A DNA stretch of 64,000 nt from Doris montereyensis. Its lineage: Eukaryota; Mollusca; Gastropoda; Nudibranchia; Dorididae. Shown here piece by piece: positions 39,190 through 51,242 of the stretch. Numbering within the stretch: position 1 is the first letter of the stretch; every line of letters starts with the position of its first letter. Made by a program: the position numbers and the translations under genes. The notes under the pieces are model-generated. The model had not been told where the DNA came from. It ran no database searches and was given only the letters and a program-made list of their open reading frames with translations. The stretch spans positions 57,501-121,500 of the forward strand of contig JAXRKP010000040.1 in NCBI GenBank assembly GCA_037039925.1, given 5' to 3'.

Positions 39190-39722
39190 ACGACCATCAC
39201 AGACCCAAATAAACAACCAACCAACCAACAAACCAACGCATTAATCAATCAATCAACCCGCAAACCAACCAACTAACTAACCGACCAACGCATTAACCAA
39301 CCAACCAACAAACCAACGCATCAAGCAATCAATTAACCCACAAACCAAGCAACCAACCCCAACCACATAACTAACCAACCAACGCATTAACCAACCAACA
39401 CACCACCAACCAACCAACTAAGCAACCAACCAAGCAACATCAATAAATAACCAACGCGAATTAACCAATCAATTAACCCACCAACCAATCCAACCAACGC
39501 ACCAACCAATAACTAACCAGCCAATGCATTAATCAATCAATTAACCAACCAACCAACCAATCAAATCCAAGCAACGCACCAACCAACCAATGCATTAACC
39601 AATCAATTAACCCACCAATCAATCTAACCAACCCTACAATCAATTAACCCACAATCAATAACTAACCAACCCACCAAGCAACGCGCATCAACTAACCATT
39701 AACCAACCAACCAACCAACCTA
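39190..39722 (+). repeat. Degenerate (AACC)n/(AATC)n region
   Basis: About 530 bp consists of AACCAACC-type units with recurring AACGCATTAACC. Only six bases are used, mostly A and C. Confidence 0.92.
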
Positions 39723-39861
39723 TCCACCTACCGCTGGTCTTTCCCCTTACTTATATGACAGGACGATCGTGTCCTTATCGTTTTCTTTTTTCTTCTTTCC
39801 CCTCTGGTATAATTGGACTAGTCCTCATATTCCTCTCTCACCCCCAACCCCCTCCTGACAA

Positions 39862-40275
39862 TGGGCGGTTGGCGCATGGCGGGCGTTGCTGGGAGTGGTA
39901 GGTCCTACTTCTTTCCTTTCACTCGTTCACCCCATTTTTCGTCTTGCTGTTTCCTCTTAGTCGTGGGTGGTTGGCGGGGCCTCTGGTAGGTTCTAATCCT
40001 TTCCTTTTACTCTTTCACTTCTCTGTGCATCTTGCTGTTTACTCTTCAGTGATTCACCCTGAGATTACCGCATGTGGTGGACAGTGTGAATTTCAACTAA
40101 ACAAACGAACAAAGCCTCTTAATCCTTTCCTGAGGCGGGTGGTTGGTGGGCGTTGCTGGCAGGTCCTACTTCTTTCCTTTCCTTCTTTCACTGATCTCTC
40201 ATCGTGTTGTTTCCTCTTAATTCACCCTGATACCGCAATGGTGAATGGGGGGGATCAATTTTAATGAAACAAACA
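39862..40275 (+). repeat. Three family D copies in tandem
   Basis: Three copies follow one another head to tail: 39862-39960 (truncated before the GATCACC block), 39962-40103 (complete, with GAGATTACCGCATGTGGTGG) and 40130-40275 (with GGTTGGTGGGCGTTGCTGGC, ending AATGAAACAAACAAACAAAC). The first is cut at TTCCTCTTAG and the next begins at once. Confidence 0.78.
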
Positions 40276-40369
40276 AACAAACCTCCTGGGATCACCGCTC
40301 ACGGCATATATTGTAGTTGGCGTAGGACGATAAAACAAACAAACAAACCTCGCTCTGACACCAGGTGAC

Positions 40370-40608
40370 TACCATGCCTTGTTTGCCCAACACTGTGGCT
40401 CTGTGTCCAGCTTACTGTGACGCTTCCCCCTCACTGTCCACGGGGATGTGTGATGCTGTGGTCTTTCCTGGGCTGTGTGTCCCCAGATAAACCCCACTTC
40501 CTCAATCAAGGAACAATGTTGTCCTTTATGGTTCCGCTGTACTTCCCCCAAGGCAACCCTCTACCCCTAGCCATACACCCTCCATGTCTAACTGTCGCAT
40601 CGCGGTGA
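40370..40608. other. Unassigned, higher-GC open segment
   Basis: The + strand is open from 40381 to a TGA at 40606, reading PRGCVMLWSFLGCVSPDKPH among others. The minus strand is also open from 40551 to 40369. The base composition resembles coding sequence more than the flanks do, but no family is recognised. Both flanks are repeat elements. Confidence 0.3.
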
Positions 40609-40855
40609 TGGTCACGTGACCGTGATGGTTGCCAGCTGGGTTCGTGACCGAAAGATTTGTATGGCGACTAACGAGGATTGTACTGTTACAACAGTGGTGA
40701 TAACAGTGTTGTTTGGCTCATGTGGAAAGTTGGCAACTCATGTGGGTGGCTTAGACAGTTTTTTCATTTACCATAATAATAATTTGGTTGTTTATTTGTA
40801 ATAGATGAATGGTAGTTGGGTTTTTTTTTTGTATATAGCGCTATTCATCGAAACG

Positions 40856-41130
40856 CTTCATCGGTGCCCGAGTGGTTAGGCTGCCGGACTGGGGATCGTG
40901 AGGTCCCGGGTTCGAATCCCGACAAAGCTACTCCCCACATTGTGTTCCTTTGGGAAAGACACTTTTGACACCCCATTTCAACTCAGGCACAAATGGGTAC
41001 AGGCACTAGCTTGGGAGTAAACCTGCTTCAGACTAGCGTCCTGTCCAGGGGATGATTATTATAACCTGTTCCGCTTTACGCTATTGAAACCGGAATAATC
41101 TCCTGCCGTCACGGCATTGAAGGAAACTTT
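40856..41130 (+). repeat. SINE-B copy with intact Pol III B box
   Basis: The head GCCCGAGTGGTTAGGCTGCC is tRNA-like and the B box GGTTCGAATCC (40909-40919) is perfect. The body has TGTGTTCCTTTGGGAAAGAC, GGGTACAGGCACTAGCTTGG, CCTGTCCAGGGGATGATTAT and the tail GCTATTGAAACCGGAATAAT. It is the best reference copy of the family in the window. Confidence 0.86.
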
Positions 41131-41589
41131 ATTTATCGAAACCTTAGGGCGCATTACATAATATTCCTAAAACACACAATAGAATACAACACCAGTTGCA
41201 TATAAGACATGACAAACAATTAGTAGAATCCTAATAAAAGATATAAACAAAATGAATTAAAAGAATTAAAAAATTAAACCGATTTGACCAGGGAACAATG
41301 ACGACGCAGCATTTTTATGCTGTAACAAACAAGGGGACTCGGTGATCCAGAGGCAAGGTGTCGAACTCTCAAAAGAAATCACACTATCAAGCAAACAACA
41401 AGCAAGCTAATTACATGTGATTTGCATTACCGTAGCTGTCAGGTGACACTAGTGACACAACACTACTTAATCATTGTAATAACAAATTGTTCAACACAAC
41501 GATCTTGACCCTGACAGCCTCGTTGAAATGCTTGCAACAGCATTTGCTTTGCGAAACTCATATTTTGCTCTTGACGGTTTGAATAATTT

Positions 41590-43230
41590 CTCTTGTTACC
41601 CTACGCTCTACTCTTGAGTATGGCCCTACACCCTAACCTCTACGCTATACTCTGAATATGGCTTTACGCTCTACTCTTGAGTATGGCCCTACACCCTAAC
41701 CTCTACGCTATACTCTGAATATGGCTATACGCTCTACTCTTGAGTATGGCCCCACGCTCTACTCTTGAATATGGCCCTACGCTCCACTCTTGAATATGGC
41801 CCTACCCTCTACTCTTGAGTATGGCCCTACGCTCTACTCTTGAATATGACTCTACGCTCTACTGTTGAGTATGGCCCTACGCTCTACTCTTGAATATGGC
41901 CCTACGCTCTACTCTTGAATATGGCCCTACGCTCTACTTTTGAGTATGACCCTATGCTCTACTCTGAATATGGCCCTACGCACTACGCTCTACTCTGAAT
42001 ATGGCCATACGCCCTACACTCTGCTCTGAATATGGCCCTACGCTCTACTCTTGCGTATGACCCTATGCTCTACTCTTGCGTATGACCCAATGTTCTACTC
42101 TTGAGTATGACCCTATGCTCTACTCTTGAGTATGACCCTATGTTCTACTTTTGAGTATGACCCTATGTTCTACTTTTTGAGTATGACCCTATGTTCTACT
42201 CTTGAGTATGACCCTATGCTCTACTCTTGAGTATGACCCTCTACTCTACTCTTGAGTATGACCCTACGTTCTACTCTTGAGTATGACCCTACGTTCTACT
42301 CTTGAGTATGACCCTACGCTCTACTCTTGAGTATGACCCAACGCTCTACTATTGAGTATGACCCTACGCCCTACGCTCTAGTCTTGAGTATGACCCCTGC
42401 ACTCTACTCTTGAGTATGGCCCTACGCTCTAGTCTTGAGTATGACCCTACGCCCTACGCTCTACTCTTGAGTATGACCTTACGCTCTACTCTTGAGTATG
42501 ACCCTACGCCCTACGCTCTAGTCTTGAGTATGACCCTACGCTCTACTCTTGAGTATGACCCTACGCTCTAGTCTTGATTATGACCCTACGCTTTAGTCTT
42601 GAGTATGACCCTACGCTCTAGTCTTGAGTGTAACCCTACGCTCTAGTCTTGATTATGACCCTACGCTTTAGTCTTGATTATGACCCTACGCTCTAGTCTT
42701 GAGTGTGACCCTACGCTCTAGTCTTGATTATGACCCTACGCCCTAGTCTTGAGTATGACCCTACGCTTTAGTCTTGATTATGACCCTACGCTCTAGTCTT
42801 GAGTATGACCCTACGCTTTAGTCTTGATTATGACCCTACGCCCTAGTCTTGATTATGACCCTACGCCCTAGTCTGGAGTATGGCCCTACGCTCTAGTCTT
42901 GATTATGACCCTACGCCCTAGTCTTGAGTATGACCCTACGCTCTAGTCTTGAGTGTGACCCTACGCTTTAGTCTTGAGTATGAGCCTATCCTCTTGAGTA
43001 TGAGCCTATACTCTTGAGTATGAGCCTATACTCTTGAGTATGAGCCTATACTCTTGAGTATGAGCCTATACTCTTGAGTATGAGCCTATACTCTTGAGTA
43101 TGAGCCTATACTCTTGAGTATGAGCCTATACTCTTGAGTATGAGCCTATACTCTTGAGTATGCCCCTTTACTCTTGAGTTTGACCCTACGCTCTACTCTT
43201 GAGTATGTCCCTACGCTCTAGTCTTGATTA
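41590..43230 (+). repeat. Minisatellite, about 25-bp unit, roughly 65 copies
   Basis: The unit is CTCTACTCTTGAGTATGACC followed by CTACG. Blocks differ: GGCC variants at the 5' side, GTCTTGATTATGACC in the middle, and a homogeneous 20-bp sub-array (AGCCTATACTCTTGAGTATG) at about 42985-43165. It ends about 120 bp before WDCP exon 2. Confidence 0.95.
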
Positions 43231-43349
43231 TGACATGAGTATCTCACTTACTTTCATTATCTGAATACATTACTGAATTGGTTTTTAAGGGAATTTTGGT
43301 TGACAGCTGTCTTGTAGTTCTAACAAGTATGTCTCCATTTCGTCCCCAG

Positions 43350-43467
43350 CCGTCCACCCCCAGCATGGCGTCATCTGGACAGACGGCCGTGCCATCTACC
43401 TGGCGCCCCTACACGTGGACGGCAAGCAGGTGCAAAACGCCACCTCCGTCAGGCTAGGCCAGTTCGA
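43350..43467 (+). CDS. WDCP: WDCP orthologue, exon 2
   Basis: The exon lies between a CCCCAG acceptor and a GTGAGT donor. It reads AVHPQHGVIWTDGRAIYL and onward to GQFE, matching the first WD-like blade of WDCP (family pattern AVHPxHGxxWTDG...GQFE). It opens with two bases of a split codon and ends with GA of a split Glu codon, both in phase with exons 1 and 3. No frame break is seen. A 1.65 kb minisatellite of about 25-bp units ends only about 120 bp upstream of the acceptor. Confidence 0.93.
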
Positions 43468-43504
43468 GTGAGTGCCTGCCTGCTGGCAAGGAAGATTGTA
43501 TCTG

Positions 43505-43975
<471 letters not shown>

Positions 43976-44360
43976 ATCGAACTACACCTATTTTATTGCT
44001 AATACTTGGTATTAATTCAATGAAGTAATTATGTTTATTATTATTGATCACCATTATTATTATCATCATCATTTCATTATTATGCTTGTTATTGTTACAT
44101 GTGCCGTCATAAGTATTATTATAATTATGTTATTAATAATATTATTATTATTATTGTTATTAGTAATAATAATATTATTATATTATTATTATTGTTATTA
44201 TTATTAATCATCAACACCATCATCATCGTCACCATCATCATCACCATCATCATTATCCTTCTCCTCATCATCATCGTTACTATCAACCTCCTCATCATCA
44301 TCATCATCATATTCATCATACTCATCATTACGACGACAACAACTTACTGTGTCTGGCCAG

Positions 44361-44524
44361 AAACGTGACCAGTGTCCACTGGAGCTGTTTGCTAGAAGGC
44401 CAGGCCGCGTGCTACCTGTGCGTAGTCCACCAGCACAACGTGACCGTCTGGCGTGTCAGTGGTGTGTTGCCCAAACTCACCTTCAAGCAGACGCGCAAGA
44501 TCAACGTCAGGCCCATCGCTCAAG
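44361..44524 (+). CDS. WDCP: WDCP orthologue, exon 3
   Basis: The exon starts after GGCCAG and ends at G|GTGAGT. It encodes NVTSVHWSC, then a variable stretch, then HQHNVTVWRVSG and RPIAQ. This matches the WDCP segment that carries the HxKHVTVWQL strand and ends in PILPQ. The first base completes the Glu codon from exon 2 and the last G begins the Gly codon of the next exon. The length of 164 bases is in phase. Confidence 0.93.
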
Positions 44525-44644
44525 GTGAGTCTGCAAACGGTGTGTGTGTGTGTGTGTGCGCGTCCAGTTACTGTCACTGTCACTGTCACTGTCACCGCTG
44601 GTGGCGATATATCAGTCGTAGGTAGCAAGGAGACGCGATAAGAG

Positions 44645-44770
44645 AATGAAGTCATGACCCCGCAGGGGCTGAAGCGTACCCCAGTTTCTGTAGCGTGAAC
44701 CGGAATAGCAGGCGATGGTACATCGCATCCTGGACGGAACGTTGTCCTGTCGCGGGTTGTCACACGGCCT
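44645..44770 (-). repeat. SINE-B 3' fragment
   Basis: The fragment carries the tail and the ACAACCCGCGACAGGACAAC block on the minus strand but no tRNA-like head. It lies ten bases from the start of a SINE-A copy in opposite orientation. Confidence 0.62.
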
Positions 44771-44780
44771 GGGAGGGAGT

Positions 44781-45115
44781 GGGGACTCGGTAGTCCAGAG
44801 GCAAGGTGTCGGCGCCCCAACCAAAAGGTAGTTGGTTCGAGCCCCGTCAAATGTTGAAAAATTTTCTCGAGTTTTTTTCGAGCAATATCTAACCGCCCGT
44901 ACCCCCTGTCCCCCCCTCCTGATCCAGGTAGGTGGAACGACACCTAATCCCATTGGAGACGGACGATGAAACAGAGGTCCGTGGGCAGATCACAATACTG
45001 TGCACGTTAAAGATCCCTTGGCTGTTTACTGGGCAGTCTTGGTAACATTTTTACAAATCCTTCCCAAACCCCGAGATGACCTTAGTAAAGTTGTGGATGT
45101 GGGTAAACGAAATCA
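44781..45115 (+). repeat. SINE-A copy, full length, in WDCP intron 3
   Basis: This is the best head for the family: GGGGACTCGGTAGTCCAGAG, then an intact B box GGTTCGAGCCC at 44834-44844. It continues with CTCGAGTTTTTTTCGAGC, CCAGGTAGGTGGAACGACAC and TTAAAGATCCCTTGGCTG, and ends GTGGATGTGGGTAAACGAAA. A short tandem array grows from its tail. Confidence 0.85.
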
Positions 45116-45127
45116 ATTGTTTTTTTA

Positions 45128-45325
45128 AACGATGCTGATTGTGGTGTGGAAATGCTTTTTTGTACATTTTTTAAAACGATGCCGATCGTGTTGTTGAAAT
45201 GTTTTTTTGTATATTTAAAAAAAAACGATGCCGATCGTGTTGTTGAAATATTTTTTGTACATTTAAAAAAAAACGATGCCGATCGTGGTGTGGAAATGCT
45301 TTTTTGTACATTTTTTCCCGTCTTT
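45128..45325 (+). repeat. About 54-bp tandem array after a SINE-A tail
   Basis: Three to four units hold AAACGATGCCGATCGTG and GAAATGCTTTTTTGTACATT. The array starts at the T run that follows the SINE-A copy's 3' end. Confidence 0.82.
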
Positions 45326-45399
45326 GTCCAACAAGACTCTACGATTTAATTCAGTTTTGTGATTTGTCCGGCGGTGGTTCGACCCAGTTAGTTAAGTGT

Positions 45400-45725
45400 C
45401 AGATAAAGACAAACAGTGAGGCAAGGCCAAAGTGTCGGAAGTAAAGGTAATGATATAAGATAATAGAAAGCCCCATATGAACAAAGACGAGACAAATACA
45501 AGGAAAAGACAGAAGAAAAAAAAAATCGAACGCGCGACCTCTGCGTTGGCACCCGTCGCCTAGCCTTGAAAAGAAAACGTGCTACCAACTGAGCTAGCTG
45601 GCCTCCGCATGGTGGCCAGGATTTGTTTCTGTTTATTCCTTGTATTTGTCTCTTCTTTTGTTCCTATGGGGCTTTTATATTAATCTTATGTCATTACCTT
45701 CACTTTAATGTCAGACTACCACTCA
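45400..45725. repeat. Family C inverted pair around a tRNA-like segment
   Basis: The left arm AGACAAACAGTGAGGCAAGG through GAAAGCCCCATATGAACAAA and GAGACAAATACAAGG is matched in reverse by CCTTGTATTTGTCTCTTC, GTTCCTATGGGGCTTTTAT and TCATTACCTTCACTTTAATG at the right. Between them, on the minus strand, is a tRNA-like stretch (CCAGCTAGCTCAGTTGGTAG as A box, GGTCGCGCGTTCGA as B box). The arms are about 100 bp and could form a long hairpin. Confidence 0.75.
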
Positions 45726-46061
45726 TGCTGGCGATTGCAATAACATGAGTATATCTAAAGGAGTTTAGCTTACTTAGATAATTTAATGTTGCACCGATGG
45801 TCAATTTGGACTTGCGTTTGTTGCAATTATTGCACATTTTTTCGTTGTTGTTCGCAGTTTTTTAGGAGAGAAATAAATTGAAATGGTTGTACCTATCGGT
45901 GATGTAACTCGTGGTTTTTTTTTTTACTTGGTGTATCGTCATGTTAAAACATTATGTTAATTATCAATAACAGAAGTCATTTGAAGAGAGCAGGAAGATG
46001 AGGATTGGCTAACTTGAGAAAGAAATGGGTTGCGTATTTGGTACTGAGAAAGAGGAATGCG

Positions 46062-46396
<335 letters not shown>

Positions 46397-46549
46397 CCCT
46401 CCCTCCCTCTCTTCTCTTTCGTTTTTTCTATACTAGTTGTATGAAAATTAAATTATGATTTGGACGTATAGTTCTGCAACCTTTGTGTCTGGCCTTGACC
46501 TTGCAATGTCCCCCTTTTTCTCTCCCCCCACCCCCCATTCGTGCTGCAG

Positions 46550-46664
46550 GCTGTCTATGGAACCCTATCAACGACACCCTGGCCTTGCTCAGCCGGCACC
46601 AGTGCAGCTTCTACTTCGAGCACGACGGCAACAAGGGCAGCTACGCCTTACCTCCATTGGAAAG
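46550..46664 (+). CDS. WDCP: WDCP orthologue, exon 4
   Basis: The exon follows GCTGCAG and ends at AG|GTGAAA. With the G carried over from exon 3 it reads GCLWNPINDTLALLSRHQCS, equivalent to the family's QGCVWHP block followed by a predicted beta-strand. The last two bases (AG) join C of exon 5 to make a Ser codon. The frame is intact. Confidence 0.93.
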
Positions 46665-46689
46665 GTGAAAGTCAAGAATAATAATGATA

Positions 46690-46945
<256 letters not shown>

Positions 46946-47187
46946 TTTTTATTTTAAATATTTTTTAAATTTTGTATTATTGTTATTATAGATCTAGCAA
47001 TTCATTATTCCTTTTGTTTTTGTTTTGTTGTAGTTGTGGTAGCGTTGATGTTGTTGATGATGTTGTTGCAACTAGATCTGTACTGTAAACCTATAATGTA
47101 ACGCTGACTAATTCGGTTGGTTTTTAATAAATTTGTTGTGTGTTTTTTGTTTGTGACGGAGTACCAACGTAGCATTCGCTTTCTATG

Positions 47188-47520
47188 GGGACTCTGGGTG
47201 TCGGCCTCTCAGCCAATAGGTAGCGGATTCGAGCCCTGCCAACGGTTGACAAATTTTCCGAGTATTTTTCGTGCAAAATCTAACCCCCTCCCCTCCCCAC
47301 CTTCCCCTAGTCCAGGTCCAGGTAGGTGGGCGACACCTAGTCCTATCGGAGGCGGACGATAAAAGGAGGTCCCGTGTGCAGATGTCAACGCTCTGTGCAC
47401 GTTAAATCCTTGGCTTTTTACAGGACAGCAGTCTGGGCAAAATTTAAACAAAAAAAGTATACAAAACCAAACCCCACCCCAAGATCACCTTATTTGTGGA
47501 TTTGGGTAAATCAAATCAAA
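47188..47520 (+). repeat. SINE-A copy in WDCP intron 4
   Basis: The copy starts GGGGACTCTGGGTGTCGGCC, has GATTCGAGCCCTGCC as B box region, the CCAGGTAGGTGGGCGACACC block and a tail TTTGTGGATTTGGGTAAATC. Confidence 0.82.
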
Positions 47521-47597
47521 AACTTCCTTTTTTTTTTTTCTAATGCTTGCTCTCAACTCGTCGATGGACAATCGACGGTTGATGATGGTAGGTCCTA

Positions 47598-48140
47598 CTT
47601 CTTTCCTTTCTCTCTAGTCTTCCTTTCTCTCTAGTCTTCCTTTTCTCTAGTCTTCCTTTCTCTCTTGTCTTCCTTTCTCTCTAGTCTTCCTTTCTCTCTA
47701 GTCTTCCTTTCTCTCTTGTCTTCCTTTCTCTCTAGTCTTCCTTTTTCTCTAGTCTTCCTTTCTCTCTAGTCTTCCTTTCTCTCTAGTCTTCCTTTCTCTC
47801 TAGTCTTCCTTTCTCTCTTGTCTTCCTTTTCTCTCGTCTTCCTTTCTCTCTAGTCTTCCTTTCACTCTAGTCTTCCTTTCTCTCTAGTCTTCCTTTACTC
47901 TAGTCTTCCTTTCTCTCTAGTCTTCCTTTTTCTCTCTAGTCTTCCTTTTCTCTCTAGTCTTCCTTTCTCTCTAGTCTTCCTTTTTCACTCTAGTCTTTTT
48001 TCTCTCTAGTCTTCCTTTTTCTCTAGTCTTCCTTTCTCTCTAGTCTTCCTTTTTTCTCTAGTCTTCCTTTTTCTCTAGTATCTTCCTTTCACTCTAATCT
48101 TCCTTTCTCTCTAGTCTTCCTTTCTCTCTAGTCTTCCTTT
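47598..48140 (+). repeat. Minisatellite, 17- to 18-bp unit, about 30 copies
   Basis: The unit is TCTCTCTAGTCTTCCTT. It begins exactly inside a family D fragment whose GGTCCTACTTCTTTCCTTTC changes into the repeat. It ends at the head of a SINE-B copy. Confidence 0.93.
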
Positions 48141-48145
48141 CGTGG

Positions 48146-48420
48146 TGTCGGTGGCTGAGTGGTTGGGCTGCCCGGACTGGGGATCATGCACGAGGTCCCT
48201 ATAGAAATTAATTGGGGTTTCATGAATACTAGTACAGCTAGGCTATGATATCATGTTCCTTGGGAAAGGCACTTAAGACGCTCCATTTTCCCCAGCTCGC
48301 CCCAGGTGAAAATGGGTACAATCACTAGATTGGGAGTATGCTAAGAAAAAAGGAAGCAAAACATGCTGCGACATACCAGCGTCCTGTCCAGCGTGTGGTT
48401 ATCATCACCTGCTCCGCTCC
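48146..48420 (+). repeat. SINE-B copy with an internal insertion from its own tail
   Basis: The head GGTGGCTGAGTGGTTGGGCT is normal, but where the B box should be, the sequence reads CCTATAGAAATTAATTGGGG, which is tail sequence. The body then continues with GTTCCTTGGGAAAGGCACTT and CCAGCGTCCTGTCCAGCGTG. The tail expands into the 36-bp array that follows. Confidence 0.75.
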
Positions 48421-49300
48421 ATGCTATAGAAATTAATTGGGATGAGCTCCGGCTCCATGCTATAGAAATTAATTGGGATGAGCTCCGGCTCCATGCTATA
48501 GAAATTAATTGGGATGAGCTCCGGCTCCATGCTATAGAAATTAATTGGGATGAGCTCCGGCTCCATGCTATAGAAATTAATTGGGATGAGCTCCGGCTCC
48601 ATGCTATAGAAATTAATTGGGATGAGCTCCGGCTCCATGCTATAGAAATTAATTGGGATGAGCTCCATGCGGATGAGCTCCATGCTATAGAAATTAATTG
48701 GGATGAGCTCCGGCTCCATGCTATAGAAATTAATTGGGATGAGCTCCGGCTCCATGCTATAGAAATTAATTGGGATGAGCTCCGGCTCCATGCTATAGAT
48801 TATTGGGATGAGCTCCGGCTCCATGGGATTGGGATGAGCTCCGGCTCCATGCTATAGAAATTAATTGGGATGAGCTCCGGCTCCATGCTATAGAAATTAA
48901 TTGGGATGAGCTCCGGCTCCATGCTATAGAAATTAATTGGGATGAGCTCCGGCTCCATGCTATAGAAATTAATTGGGATGAGCTCCGGCTCCATGCTATA
49001 GAAATTAATTGGGATGAGCTCCGGCTCCATGCTAGAAAGAAATTGGGATGAGCTCCGGCTCCATGCTGCTATAGAAATTAATTGGGATGAGCTCCGGCTC
49101 CATGCTATAGAAATTAATTGGGATGAGCTCCGGCTCCATGCTATAGAAATTAATTGGGATGAGCTCCGGCTCCATGCTATAGAAATTAATTGGGATGAGC
49201 TCCGGCTCCATGCTATAGAAATTAATTGGGATGAGCTCCGGCTCCATGCTATAGAAATTAATTGGGATGAGCTCCGGCCCCATGGGCCGTAATGGTCTTG
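48421..49300 (+). repeat. Minisatellite, 36-bp unit, about 24 copies, grown from a SINE-B tail
   Basis: The unit is GCTATAGAAATTAATTGGGA followed by TGAGCTCCGGCTCCAT. A normal SINE-B tail reads GCTATAGAAACCGGGATAAG CTCCGGC. The array ends with CTCCGGCCCCATGGGCCGTA, the normal 3' end of the element. Frames of 139-175 codons through it are artefacts of the 36-bp unit. Confidence 0.95.
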
Positions 49301-49309
49301 ATATAACTT

Positions 49310-49412
49310 TACTTACTTTACTTCCTTTCCCTTGTCTTTTATCTCGATGTGGCTTCTGAATAGTACCCTGAAGATTGCTGCATAAGGGGGACAGAGTAAA
49401 TTTCAATGACTC
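49310..49412 (+). repeat. Family D 3' fragment
   Basis: CTTTCCCTTGTCTTTTATC and GGGGGACAGAGTAAATTTCA then ATGACTCC mark a partial copy after the 36-bp array. Confidence 0.55.
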
Positions 49413-49609
49413 CCCGCTCCGCTCCTCCCCCTCCCCCTCCCCCCACACCACATACACCCACACACACACACACCCCACACTCACAAGAAAAACCTCAAAG
49501 TAATAAACAAGCAAAGGAACCAATAACAACAACGAAAAACCCCAACAAACCCCGGGCACTCAAGAGAAACTATTAATTCCTTGATAAAGTATGTTTCCGT
49601 TCGCCCTTA

Positions 49610-49758
49610 GTGTATGGTTGACGGATTCTGCTTGGTAGTCCTACTTCTTTTTTTCACTCTATGACGTATCTTCTCATCTTGCTTGCTATTTCCTTCCCAG
49701 AGATCACCGCATATTATTTAATATTGTGGTGGACGGGGTAAATTTCAATGCAACAAAT
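49610..49758 (+). repeat. Family D copy
   Basis: GGTAGTCCTACTTCTTTTTT, AGAGATCACCGCATATTATT and GGTGGACGGGGTAAATTTCA are present, followed closely by a (CA)n tract at 49788. Confidence 0.75.
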
Positions 49759-49786
49759 CTCCGTCCCTGACGTACACCCCCCCACA

Positions 49787-49821
<35 letters not shown>

Positions 49822-49992
49822 GTACACCAACACGACGCAAGTAGTCTGGGCGGCAGTAGCCTACACGTCGTATGTATACTAGATCTAGTACTAGTTATTA
49901 TTTATTATTGGCTTCCATTGCTGTATATTGTATTGTTGATGCCCAGTAATCTCATCCCATCCCATCCCATTCCATTCCATTTCATCATTCAG

Positions 49993-50065
49993 CGGCAAAA
50001 TCTCATGCGGCTGTTGGAGCACAGACGGCAAGAAATTGATCGTCTCCATCGGGGCGGCTCTCCTT
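49993..50065 (+). CDS. WDCP: WDCP orthologue, exon 5
   Basis: This small 73-base exon lies between ATTCAG and GTGAGT. It reads GKISCGCWSTDGKKLIVSIG followed by AALL. The family has GRIHCACWTQDGLRLVVAVG at this point, so assignment is secure despite the size. It starts with one base of a split codon and ends in phase 0, which fits exons 4 and 6. Confidence 0.92.
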
Positions 50066-50389
50066 GTGAGTCACGTGATGTACTTAGCATTGTACAAGAT
50101 GAGAATGTATTGTGGGTCGTTCCGTGAGGCTTAGCTGTTTGTGGTTTTTGTTTGTTTGTTTGTTTGTTTGGGTTTTTTTTTTTTGGGGGGGGTTTAGTTT
50201 AAAAAAAGTTTTTTGGTTTATATATTTTATTATTTTTTATTTCGTGAGAGGGGTTTACTGACATCGGTTTTTTTATGCCAACTTTTCGGTTTGTTTGTTA
50301 TTTTCTTCAGGAAATTTTTTAAATTTTCAATACGATTTTATTTGAAAGGCAAAAGTAAGTAGGATTTGTTCGATCTGGTAGTATAAGTA

Positions 50390-50395
50390 GTAGTG

Positions 50396-50428
<33 letters not shown>

Positions 50429-50587
50429 ATAGTAGTAGTAGAGGTAGTAGTAGTAGTAGTAGTAGTAGATAGTAGTAGTAGTAGTGCTAGTGGTAATGGT
50501 AGTGGTACCAGAGGTAGTAGTTGTTGTAGTATTGTAGTATAGTAGAAGAAGTTGTTGTAGTAGTAGTGTGGTAAAGTAGAAATAGTC

Positions 50588-50626
<39 letters not shown>

Positions 50627-50826
50627 ATAGTAGTAGTAGTAGTAGTAGTACTGTGGTGGTGTTAGTAGTCGTAGTTGTGATTGTGACAATACTAGTAATG
50701 ATAGAAGTAGTAGTAGTAGTTGTAGCAATAGTAGTAGTCGTAGTAATAATAGAAGTAGTAGTAATAGTCATAGTAGTCATAGCATTAGTAGTAGTGGTGA
50801 TATTAGTTGTAATAGTTGTAGTAGTG

Positions 50827-50886
<60 letters not shown>

Positions 50887-50930
50887 GTAATAGTAGTAAT
50901 AGTAGCTGCAGAGGTAACAGAAGAAGTAGT
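50390..50930 (+). repeat. (GTA)n microsatellite in WDCP intron 5
   Basis: Blocks of nearly pure GTA are separated by GTTGTA, GTAATA and related variants. It is about 540 bp of the 1.2 kb intron. Confidence 0.95.
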
Positions 50931-51242
50931 GTAAAGTGTAGTACAATGTACTAGTATTAGTAGCAACGAAAGAAATGATAATTGACTTTTGGAACAATCT
51001 ACCCCCTACAACCTCTAATAATTAAAAATGAAATAGTGAAACAAGTATGTTCTTACAAATATCTAGATATCAACATTGGTGCTGATCCTGACAGGCATAA
51101 TTAAGCTTCTACTGTTTTGATGAAAAAGTAGTTTACAAAGGAAAAGACAAAAGCAAGTACCCTCCCCCCCCCCACCGCCACCCCCCCCCCTCTAGAACAA
51201 AATACACTATATTATGTGTGCAATATCTTGTTTCTTTTCCAG

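Noticed and set aside
39190..39722. Regularly spaced repeats that might suggest a CRISPR-like array
   Set aside because: The unit is only four bases and degenerate, spacers are absent, and the context is a eukaryotic intron.
40858..40925. Possible tRNA gene (Leu/Ser-like head with perfect B box)
   Set aside because: The 5' and 3' ends do not pair as an acceptor stem and the sequence continues into a 270-bp body shared by several copies, so it is a SINE head.
48363..49559. Frames of 139-175 codons with LHAIEINWDELR-type units
   Set aside because: They are the 36-bp array grown from a SINE-B tail. No start context or flanking coding sequence supports a gene.
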